10,988 nt of DNA from NCBI GenBank assembly GCA_020860025.1, contig JAJBVC010000204.1, forward strand, positions 1-10,988. Direction: 5' to 3'. Positions 1-5,912 of the stretch are shown piece after piece (the stretch's first letter is position 1; each line of letters starts with the position of its first letter). A model generated the notes under the pieces. The model did no database searches. It saw only the letters and a program-made list of their open reading frames with translations, and had not been told where the DNA came from. The translations under genes and the position numbers were made by a program. Origin of the DNA: Clostridiales bacterium. Lineage in GTDB: Bacteria > Bacillota > Clostridia > Oscillospirales > Acutalibacteraceae.

Positions 1-1
1 T

Positions 2-1378
2 TCATCAACCGTTTCAAGTGTAACAGTAAATGTCATATCTGATGAAACTGACGGAGAAGAATATGAAATAACTGATTATACAAGCGACTTGTCATCAGAA
101 AGTATATCAAGTATCGCTATTGAAGATGGAATAAAAATTGATGTTTGCAATCATTATAGCCAAAAGATAAAGGATAGCAAGGAAGCAACCTGTACAGAAT
201 GTGGATATACCGGCGATGTTGTTTGCAATAATTGCGGTGAAATCCTTGAGTATGGCACGACAACAGACATAATTACTCATTCTTACTCAGCAACCGTAAC
301 CGAGCCTACCTGTACGGAAAACGGCTATACAACATATACTTGCTCAATTTGTGGTGATACATATGTTGATGATGAAACCGAAGCAACAGGGCATAGTTAT
401 AACAACGGTGAAGTTACAACAGCTGCAACTTGCACAACTGATGGAGTTAAGACTTATACTTGTACCGAATGCGGTGAAACATACACGGAGTCAATTCCTG
501 CAACAGGTCATAGCTATAACACAACAGTTATTGCACCGACATGTACAACAAAAGGTTATACACTCAATACCTGCGAGAATTGTTCAGACAGCTATAAAAA
601 TACATACGTAGACGTTTTAGGTCACGATTATTCTGTATTACAAAGCAAAGCAGTATCGGCAACTTGTGCATCAACAGGTAAAACTGCAGTATATAAATGC
701 TCTCGTTGCCCTTCAACAACAGGCGGAACAACAATTGCCAAACTTGCTCATACATACAAAAATGTTGTAACAAAAGCAACACTTAAGAAAAACGGAAAAA
801 TTACTCCGACCTGTTCGGTATGTGGTGCGACAAAGAGTGCAACAACAATTTACTATCCGAAAACGATAAAACTGTCTGCTACTTCTTATACATACGACAA
901 GAAGAAACATAAACCGTCTGTAACTGTTAAAGATAGTAAAGGTAATACGATTAGTTCAAAGTATTACACAGTAACTTATTCAAATAGTAAGAGTAAATCT
1001 GTCGGCAAATATACTGTTACTATCAAATTCAAAGGCAACTACAGCGGTACAAAGACGTTGACTTATACAATCAAGCCAAAATCAACAAGCATCAGCAAGA
1101 TTACCGCTAAGTCTAAAGGATTTACTGTTAAGTGGAAAAAGCAGGCAACGCAAACTACAGGCTATCAAATTCAATACAGCACTTCGAGCAATTTCTCAAA
1201 TGCCAAGACTGTAACAATTTCAAAGACCGGCACGACATCAAAAACAATTTCAAAACTTAAATCAAAGAAAAAATATTATGTTCGTGTCCGTACATACAAA
1301 ACAGTAAAAGTTAATGGCAAGTCAACAAAAATCTACTCAAGTTGGTCAAAAACCAAAACAGTAACAACTAAAAAATAG
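2..1378 (+). CDS. Secreted cysteine-pair repeat protein with Ig-like and FN3 C-terminal domains (5' partial)
   Basis: The frame is open to the window edge, so the true start and any signal peptide lie upstream; the TTG at 89 is only an internal codon. About 188-840 encode five to six degenerate repeats of roughly 40 residues. Each carries a TCT..GY segment, a Cys-x2-Cys pair (TCSICG, TCTECG, TCENCS, KCSRCP, TCSVCG) and usually a GHSY/GHDY end, as in zinc-ribbon-like repeats of clostridial surface proteins. About 854-1078 encode a beta-rich Ig-like domain (TYDKKKHKPSV ... GNYSGTKTLTYTI). About 1085-1375 encode a fibronectin III-like domain (GFTVKWKKQ ... GYQIQYSTS ... YYVRVRTYK). The C-terminus is very rich in Lys, Ser and Thr and ends without an LPxTG signal. 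An extracellular, wall-associated or adhesive role is inferred; the ligand is unknown. It is followed by a strong terminator. Confidence 0.85.
   Translation, partial: SSTVSSVTVNVISDETDGEEYEITDYTSDLSSESISSIAIEDGIKIDVCNHYSQKIKDSKEATCTECGYTGDVVCNNCGEILEYGTTTDIITHSYSATVTEPTCTENGYTTYTCSICGDTYVDDETEATGHSYNNGEVTTAATCTTDGVKTYTCTECGETYTESIPATGHSYNTTVIAPTCTTKGYTLNTCENCSDSYKNTYVDVLGHDYSVLQSKAVSATCASTGKTAVYKCSRCPSTTGGTTIAKLAHTYKNVVTKATLKKNGKITPTCSVCGATKSATTIYYPKTIKLSATSYTYDKKKHKPSVTVKDSKGNTISSKYYTVTYSNSKSKSVGKYTVTIKFKGNYSGTKTLTYTIKPKSTSISKITAKSKGFTVKWKKQATQTTGYQIQYSTSSNFSNAKTVTISKTGTTSKTISKLKSKKKYYVRVRTYKTVKVNGKSTKIYSSWSKTKTVTTKK
188..840 (+). repeat. Tandem degenerate cysteine-pair repeats within the surface protein
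   Basis: At least five units of about 37-42 codons can be aligned by eye on the pattern [A/P]TCT-x3-GYT-x3-C-x2-CG ... GHSY. The first unit has a variant, TCTECGYTGDVVCNNCG, and the last is reduced to TCSVCGATKS. The units are conserved in protein but poorly in DNA, so this is an old duplication and not a recent expansion. The paired cysteines could bind a metal or form disulfides. Confidence 0.8.
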
Positions 1379-1391
1379 ATTAACAAAATTG

Positions 1392-1431
1392 AAAACGGAC
1401 TGTTTGACTTATGTCGAGCAGTCCGTTTTTT
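1392..1431 (+). terminator. Rho-independent terminator, probably bidirectional
   Basis: AAAACGGACTG (1392-1402) pairs perfectly with CAGTCCGTTTT (1419-1429), and the stem continues inward as TTTGAC with GTCGAG using G-T pairs. A T run follows on the + strand, 14 bases after the surface-protein stop. On the - strand the left flank reads TTTTCAATTTT after the stem, so the hairpin can also end the convergent CDF gene. It belongs to the same hairpin family as the elements at 8614 and 9961. Confidence 0.88.
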
Positions 1432-1455
1432 ACATACGGTTGTATTTATGACTAT

Positions 1456-2367
1456 TTATTCATCGGGCTGGGGATTAACATGAACCATTACGTGTTTAAC
1501 TCTTGGGATTTGCCGCTCGATTTCATGATGTACCGTCTCTGCAATCATATGACTTTCGTTAAGCGACAGGCTCCCGTCGGCACAAATTTCAATCTCAACG
1601 TAAATTCTGTTGCCGAACATTCTTGTACTCAACTCGTCAATATTAAGCACACCGTCTTGTGAAAGAGCGCATTGTTTTATCTTCTCCTGAGTTTCGCTGT
1701 CGCAGGAATGATCAATCATTTTATTTATTGCATCTAAGTATATATCAAATGACGCCTTTAATATAAATATACAGATAATAATACCTGCAAGAGGGTCAAG
1801 CACAGGCACGCCGAGCATTGCTCCACCTATGCCGATTAGTGCGCCGATTGAAGAAAGAGCGTCGCTTCTGTGGTGCCAAGCGTCCGCCATAAGTGATGAT
1901 GAGTCGATTTTTTTAGCGGCTGCTTTTGTGTAGTGATACATTATTTCTTTAACGATTATTGATACAATCGCCGCCGTTAAAGCGGGAATACCTGTTTCGC
2001 CGAGAGAATTGTATTCGCCTGAAATTATTGTTTTAATTCCTGTATATCCGATACCAAGCCCTGTCAAAAAAAGTACGGTTGCAAGCAAAATTGCGGCGAC
2101 ACATTCTATTCTCTCGTGACCGTAGGGATGCTCCTTGTCGGATTTTTTGCCCGACATTTTAGCGCCTATCATTACAATAATTGTGCCGAATACATCAGAA
2201 GCGGAGTGAACAGCGTCCGATACCATAGCGCCCGATCCTGAAATTATACCCGCCGTCAGCTTGAATACAGTCAATGCTATATTGAGAATGATGCTTGAAA
2301 GCGAAACTTTGACGACAGTTTTCATTACGGCTGAATTTTCATTTGACGAGAAACGCTTAATATTCAT
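1456..2367 (-). CDS. Cation diffusion facilitator (CDF) family divalent metal efflux transporter
   Basis: The 303-residue product is an inner-membrane proton antiporter of the CDF family, exporting divalent metal from the cytoplasm. It has about six membrane helices and then a cytoplasmic metal-sensing domain (about 216-303, ending VMVHVNPQP). The transport-site ligands are visible as HSASD in helix 2 (H54, D58) and HHRSD in helix 5 (H165, D169), with HPYGHERIE (80-88) in the loop after helix 2. HxxxD in both helices resembles zinc-type CDFs more than the DxxxD manganese type, so zinc is likeliest, but selectivity cannot be fixed by eye. The start is the ATG at 2367, preceded by a strong AGGAGG with normal spacing; an in-frame ATG at 2421 has no such site and would add 18 unlikely residues. 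It is divergent from feoAB, suggesting shared metal control. Confidence 0.93.
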   Translation of the reverse strand: MNIKRFSSNENSAVMKTVVKVSLSSIILNIALTVFKLTAGIISGSGAMVSDAVHSASDVFGTIIVMIGAKMSGKKSDKEHPYGHERIECVAAILLATVLFLTGLGIGYTGIKTIISGEYNSLGETGIPALTAAIVSIIVKEIMYHYTKAAAKKIDSSSLMADAWHHRSDALSSIGALIGIGGAMLGVPVLDPLAGIIICIFILKASFDIYLDAINKMIDHSCDSETQEKIKQCALSQDGVLNIDELSTRMFGNRIYVEIEICADGSLSLNESHMIAETVHHEIERQIPRVKHVMVHVNPQPDE

Positions 2368-2412
2368 ATCGATTCCTCCTGCTGAAGATGATTTTTTATT
2401 GAGCGTTTTGCA

Positions 2413-2428
2413 CGAATACAAATATTCG
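2413..2428. promoter_or_regulatory. 16-bp inverted repeat in the CDF leader
   Basis: CGAATA (2413-2418) and TATTCG (2423-2428) are perfect complements around CAAA. The repeat lies about 46-61 bases upstream of the CDF start codon, so it could be an operator for a metal-responsive regulator or a small leader hairpin. No family is assigned. Confidence 0.35.
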
Positions 2429-2506
2429 GTAACGGCATTAACGCTATATTTATATACTATGACTCAAATTAAAAAAAATCCACGGAACAAATAAAAATAC
2501 TGTCCC

Positions 2507-2547
2507 GCAGACTGTCTGCTGTTACAACGTAACCCGACCAAAAGGTC
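2507..2547. promoter_or_regulatory. Cluster of three short palindromes upstream of feoAB
   Basis: Three perfect palindromes sit side by side: GCAGAC-T-GTCTGC (2507-2519), GTTAC-AAC-GTAAC (2521-2533) and GACC-AAAA-GGTC (2536-2547). They lie about 90-130 bases upstream of the feoAB -35 box and a similar distance upstream of the CDF start. They could be protein-binding sites or the folded remnant of a dispersed repeat, because 2517-2532 matches 9996-10011 at 15 of 16 bases. Confidence 0.4.
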
Positions 2548-2638
2548 TGTTCAGTTTTGTAATATATTATCTTAAACGAATTATACTAAATATTTACCGT
2601 AATGTCAATTTTAATACAGTATATTTATTCTACAACTA

Positions 2639-2666
2639 TTGACAAAATCTTTTTTATGAATAATAT
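2639..2666 (+). promoter_or_regulatory. Sigma-A promoter of feoAB
   Basis: A perfect -35 box TTGACA (2639-2644) is separated by 16 bases from a -10-like TAATAT (2661-2666). Transcription would begin near 2673, giving a leader of about 50 bases to the ATG at 2722. Confidence 0.6.
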
Positions 2667-2721
2667 AGAGAAAGAATGACAAAATTTGCGAAAGAGAAAA
2701 GTATATAAAAAGATTAAAGCT

Positions 2722-5082
2722 ATGACGTTAAATGATTTGGAAATAGGCGAAAACGCCAAAATAGTCAGTGTTGGCGGCGAGGGCGCTTTACGACAGCATT
2801 TTCTTGATATGGGACTGATTCCTGGCGCTCAGGTAACGCTCGTTAAATATGCGCCTATGGGCGATCCGATGGAGCTTCGTATTCACGGCTATGAGCTGAC
2901 GCTTCGTGTGGATGATGCAAAACAAATTGAAATAAAAGCGCTTTCCGACAAAGACGTCGCCGATGATTCCTACCCATCTGTAAACAGGGTAAAGCATACG
3001 GCTCATCCCGGTCTTGGCGAGGGCGGTAAATACCATGTCAAAAAAGGTGAAAATCCGCTGCCGAGTGACCAAACAATTACATTTGCGCTTGCGGGAAATC
3101 AAAACTGCGGAAAGACAACTCTTTTTAATCAGCTCACAGGTGCAAATCAGCACGTAGGCAATTTTCCCGGCGTAACCGTTGACAGAAAAAGCGGTACAAT
3201 AAAAAACTTCAAGAATACGGAAATTACCGACTTGCCCGGTATTTATTCAATGTCGCCTTACAGCAGTGAAGAAATTGTTACACGACAGTTTATTATTAAC
3301 GAAAAGCCATGCGGTATTATAAATATTGTTGACGCAACTAATATTGAGCGTAACCTCTACCTCACGATGCAGCTTATGGAGCTTGATATTCCAATGGTGC
3401 TTGCGCTTAATATGATGGATGAGGTAAAGGGCAACGGCGGTTCAATACATATTAACGAGATGGAGGAGCTTCTTGGTATTCCCGTCGTTCCGATTTCAGC
3501 GTCAAAGAACGAGGGCGTTGACGAGCTTGTACAGCACGCAGTTCACGTTGCAAAGTATCAGGAAAAGCCGGGGCGTATGGACTTTTGCGATGAAAACGAT
3601 GCCGGCGGAGCCGTTCACAGATGCCTTCACGGAATAATGCATCTTATTGAAGACCATGCAAAGGTGGCGGGTATTCCGGTAAGATTTGCCGCCACAAAGC
3701 TTGTTGAGGGCGACAGCAGAATTGAGGAAGCGCTGAACCTTTCACCAAATGAGCAGGAAATGATTGAATTTATTATCTGTCAAATGGAAGAGGAACGTGG
3801 ACTTGACCGTGCCGCAGCAATAGCCGATATGCGTTTTACATTTATTCAAAAGCTTGTCAGTCGCACCGTTACCAAACCAAAGGAAAGCAAGGAACATGCA
3901 AGAAGCCGCAGAATAGACAAAATTTTGACAGGCAAATATACGGCTATACCGTCGTTTATTGTAATAATGGGGCTTGTATTTTGGCTGACGTTTAATGTTA
4001 TAGGCGCTTGGCTACAGGGCCTTCTTGAACAGGGGATAGACTTTCTTATAAATACGGTTGACGCTGCGTTTACAGCTTGGAATGTAAACGAGGTTCTTCA
4101 CTCTCTGATAATCGACGGAATTTTTACGGGCGTCGGCAGTGTGCTTAGCTTTTTGCCGATTATAGTGACGCTTTTCTTTTTCCTGTCACTGCTTGAGGAT
4201 ACGGGATATATGGCGAGAGTTGCTTTTGTTATGGATAAGCTTTTGCGAAAAATAGGACTTTCGGGCAGAAGCATTGTCCCTATGCTTATAGGCTTCGGCT
4301 GTACAGTTCCGGGAGTTATGGCAAGCAGAACACTGCCGTCTGAGCGTGACAGAAAAATGACGATAATGCTTACTCCGTTTATGAGTTGTTCGGCAAAGCT
4401 GCCGATATACAGCTTTTTTACCGCAGCATTTTTCCCAAAGCACGGCGCTCTTGTAATGGTCGGTCTTTACTTTTTAGGTATAGCTGTCGGTATTCTTGTC
4501 GCTCTTATTTTTAAGGGAAGTATTTTTAAAGGCGAGGCTGTGCCCTTTGTAATGGAACTGCCGAATTATCGTATGCCGGGAATAAAAAATGTTGCACGTC
4601 TTTTGTGGGAAAAGGCTAAGGACTTTTTGCAAAGAGCGTTTACCGTAATATTTATAGCCACTATTGTTATATGGTTTTTACAGACATTTGATTTGCATTT
4701 CAGAATTGTCAGCGATTCGCAGTCGAGTATTCTTGCCGCAGTAGCGGGAATTATTGCGCCGATATTTGCACCGCTCGGCTTTGGCGACTGGAGAATATCA
4801 ACCGCTCTTATTACGGGATTTATGGCAAAGGAGAGCGTTGTTTCAACACTTACCGTTTTATTCGGTTCGGCAGCGGGACTTTACGAGGTGCTTACGCCTA
4901 TGACGGCGGCGCCGCTTCTTGTATTTTGCCTGCTCTATACTCCGTGTGTTGCCGCAGTAGCCTCAGTAAAGCGTGAGCTTGGAACGAAATGGGCGGTCGG
5001 CGTTGTAGTGGGGCAGTGTGCGATTGCATGGGTGTGCGCCTTTGTGGTAAGGCTTATTACTCTTTTGATAGGCGCAATTTAA
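2722..5082 (+). CDS. feoB: FeoA-FeoB fusion, ferrous iron uptake GTPase/permease
   Basis: This imports Fe2+ across the cytoplasmic membrane. Residues are numbered from the ATG at 2722 (786 aa). Residues 1-70 form an SH3-like FeoA domain (LRQHFLDMGLIPG, APMGDPMELRI), followed by a charged linker to about 118. The G domain has G1 GNQNCGKT (125-132), switch segment VGNFPGVTV, G3 DLPG (170-173), G4 NMMD (230-233) and G5 SAS (259-261). After a helical spacer, the membrane part holds the gate cysteines in GFGCTVPG (C527), MSCSAKLPIY (C556) and LYTPCVAAVASVKRELG (C742). In Escherichia coli FeoA and FeoB are separate proteins; fusion is seen in various Firmicutes. The start is uncertain: an in-frame TTG at 2686 would add 12 basic residues, and neither start has a strong ribosome site. 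I prefer 2722 because FeoA proteins usually begin at this point. No feoC-like gene follows. Confidence 0.95.
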   Translation: MTLNDLEIGENAKIVSVGGEGALRQHFLDMGLIPGAQVTLVKYAPMGDPMELRIHGYELTLRVDDAKQIEIKALSDKDVADDSYPSVNRVKHTAHPGLGEGGKYHVKKGENPLPSDQTITFALAGNQNCGKTTLFNQLTGANQHVGNFPGVTVDRKSGTIKNFKNTEITDLPGIYSMSPYSSEEIVTRQFIINEKPCGIINIVDATNIERNLYLTMQLMELDIPMVLALNMMDEVKGNGGSIHINEMEELLGIPVVPISASKNEGVDELVQHAVHVAKYQEKPGRMDFCDENDAGGAVHRCLHGIMHLIEDHAKVAGIPVRFAATKLVEGDSRIEEALNLSPNEQEMIEFIICQMEEERGLDRAAAIADMRFTFIQKLVSRTVTKPKESKEHARSRRIDKILTGKYTAIPSFIVIMGLVFWLTFNVIGAWLQGLLEQGIDFLINTVDAAFTAWNVNEVLHSLIIDGIFTGVGSVLSFLPIIVTLFFFLSLLEDTGYMARVAFVMDKLLRKIGLSGRSIVPMLIGFGCTVPGVMASRTLPSERDRKMTIMLTPFMSCSAKLPIYSFFTAAFFPKHGALVMVGLYFLGIAVGILVALIFKGSIFKGEAVPFVMELPNYRMPGIKNVARLLWEKAKDFLQRAFTVIFIATIVIWFLQTFDLHFRIVSDSQSSILAAVAGIIAPIFAPLGFGDWRISTALITGFMAKESVVSTLTVLFGSAAGLYEVLTPMTAAPLLVFCLLYTPCVAAVASVKRELGTKWAVGVVVGQCAIAWVCAFVVRLITLLIGAI

Positions 5083-5107
5083 AAATACAAATTGCTACAT
5101 ATTATTT

Positions 5108-5172
5108 ACACACAGTATGCCGAAAGAGTACAGATTGCTTTATAAGTATGCTGTGTGTTTTTCTTTTTTCTT
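5108..5172 (+). terminator. feoAB terminator overlapping the 3' end of the araC-type gene
   Basis: ACACACAGTATGC (5108-5120) pairs with GTATGCTGTGTGT (5146-5158), 13 pairs including two G-T, around a 25-base loop. A long T-rich run (TTTTTCTTTTTTCTTTTC, about 5156-5173) follows, so it terminates + strand transcription about 25 bases after the feoAB stop. The right arm and T run are also codons of the convergent regulator, whose stop codon falls in the loop. There is no T run on the other side, so it does not serve as a - strand terminator. Confidence 0.7.
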
Positions 5173-5811
5173 TTCTCTAAAGCTCTTGCCGTAATATTTT
5201 TTAAGCAGCCGCTGCGTCTGCCGCTCGCAAAGTCCTATTCGATGCGAAAGCTCTGATAGTGTTAAATCGGGTGAATATAAAAATGACTGCTCGATTATTA
5301 TAAACCGTCTGTCATTAAGCGTGTCGCCAGACGATATGTCTTTGAAATCTTCGGGCAAAAGCATTCTTGTTATATCGGTGAGCATTTTGATTGAAAGTCC
5401 GCTTACAGCCGTTTTATAATCAGGCTTTTTTTCACGGTACTCGCTTAAAATAAAATTGGGAATTTCGTTTTCAAAATTTTCACTGTAGTAAAAATCCGTG
5501 CTTAAAAATACAGATGATATAATATTCTTTTTGTTTGTTTTGACTGCTTCAAACATAATAAAAACATCTTTGACAGGACTGCTTTTATCAGTTGTCTGAC
5601 TGTGATGCACATTAGGGCCCGTTATGAAAAAATCACCTTTTTTAAGCGTGTAGTTATTTGTGTCGGTGTAAAGTGTTCCGTGTCCGCCCGTGATAAAGTG
5701 AAGCTCGTAGCTGTCAGAGGAATGAGCGTGTCTTGGAATGTCGTCGCTGAGAATTCCGCCGCCTATATCGGTTATGTTGAACATTACATTGTTCCATAAG
5801 AAATCTATCAT
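5140..5811 (-). CDS. AraC-family transcriptional regulator, C-terminally truncated
   Basis: The N-terminal half is a cupin-type sensing domain (PRHAHSSDSYELHFI ... GTLYTDTNNYTLKKGDFFITGPNVHH), typical of AraC regulators that bind a sugar or similar ligand. The C-terminal half carries a first helix-turn-helix (DLTLSELSHRIGLCERQTQRLLKKYYGKSF). The protein then ends after the Lys-rich tail REKKKEKHTAYL. The linker helix and second helix-turn-helix of normal AraC proteins (about 50 residues) are missing, and the two other - strand frames downstream do not restore them. The length is 223 residues from the ATG at 5811, against about 270-300 for the family. That start has GGTGAT just upstream and fits the promoter at 5827-5855; the in-frame ATG at 5847 lies inside that promoter. 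The likely target is the divergent GH95 gene and itself. Whether it is still functional is open. Confidence 0.8.
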   Translation of the reverse strand: MIDFLWNNVMFNITDIGGGILSDDIPRHAHSSDSYELHFITGGHGTLYTDTNNYTLKKGDFFITGPNVHHSQTTDKSSPVKDVFIMFEAVKTNKKNIISSVFLSTDFYYSENFENEIPNFILSEYREKKPDYKTAVSGLSIKMLTDITRMLLPEDFKDISSGDTLNDRRFIIIEQSFLYSPDLTLSELSHRIGLCERQTQRLLKKYYGKSFREKKKEKHTAYL

Positions 5812-5826
5812 AAAATCACCGAAATC

Positions 5827-5855
5827 ATTATAATCCAAACACGACATTTACGCAA
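5827..5855 (-). promoter_or_regulatory. Promoter of the araC-type gene
   Basis: On the - strand, TTGCGT (5855-5850) is followed after 17 bases by a perfect TATAAT (5832-5827), 15 bases before the ATG at 5811. This leaves only a very short leader containing GGTGAT. The left arm of the inverted repeat at 5837-5871 fills the spacer and the -35 box lies in the repeat's loop, so a protein bound there would block this promoter. Confidence 0.55.
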
Positions 5856-5871
5856 GATAGATGTCGTGTTT
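5837..5871. promoter_or_regulatory. Perfect 11-bp inverted repeat between araC-type gene and GH95 gene, probable operator
   Basis: AAACACGACAT (5837-5847) and ATGTCGTGTTT (5861-5871) are perfect complements separated by 13 bases. The centres of the arms are 24 bases apart, a little over two helical turns, as expected for a dimer binding one face of DNA. The left arm sits in the regulator's promoter spacer. The right arm falls near where a -35 box for the GH95 gene would be expected, if its -10 is TATACT at 5889-5894. A T run follows, so a + strand terminator is a less likely alternative, as no gene reads into it. Confidence 0.55.
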
Positions 5872-5912
5872 TTGTTATATATTTATGATATACTTACATT
5901 GAGGTGAATATT

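Larger units (their letters stand above)
2368..2721. other. Divergent CDF/feoAB intergenic region
   Basis: This 354-base stretch is AT-rich and shows no convincing gene. From left to right it holds the CDF ribosome site (GGAGG complement near 2374), an inverted repeat CGAATA-CAAA-TATTCG (2413-2428) in the CDF leader, a cluster of three short palindromes (2507-2547), an AT-rich block, and the feoAB promoter (2639-2666). I found no good -35/-10 pair for the CDF gene, and no obvious match to the consensus Fur, DtxR or MntR boxes. Confidence 0.6.

Noticed and set aside
89..91. TTG as the start of the first gene
   Set aside because: The same frame is open for 29 codons upstream to the window edge, and no ribosome site precedes it. 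The gene is 5' truncated.
2368..2421. Longer CDF protein starting at the ATG at 2421
   Set aside because: The added residues do not look like CDF sequence, and the ATG at 2367 has a perfect AGGAGG at the right distance.
2368..2721. Riboswitch or Fur box before feoAB
   Set aside because: The predicted leader is only about 50 bases, too short for known metal riboswitches, and no consensus Fur or DtxR site was seen.
5140..5200. Frameshift restoring the AraC C-terminus through the poly-A stretch
   Set aside because: Both alternative frames were read and neither gives a second helix-turn-helix.
5812..5847. Longer AraC-type protein starting at the ATG at 5847
   Set aside because: That codon lies inside a TTGCGT-N17-TATAAT promoter and an inverted repeat. 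The ATG at 5811 has GGTGAT upstream.
5837..5873. Inverted repeat plus T run as a + strand terminator
   Set aside because: No + strand gene lies between it and the feoAB terminator. Its overlap with the araC-type promoter fits an operator better.
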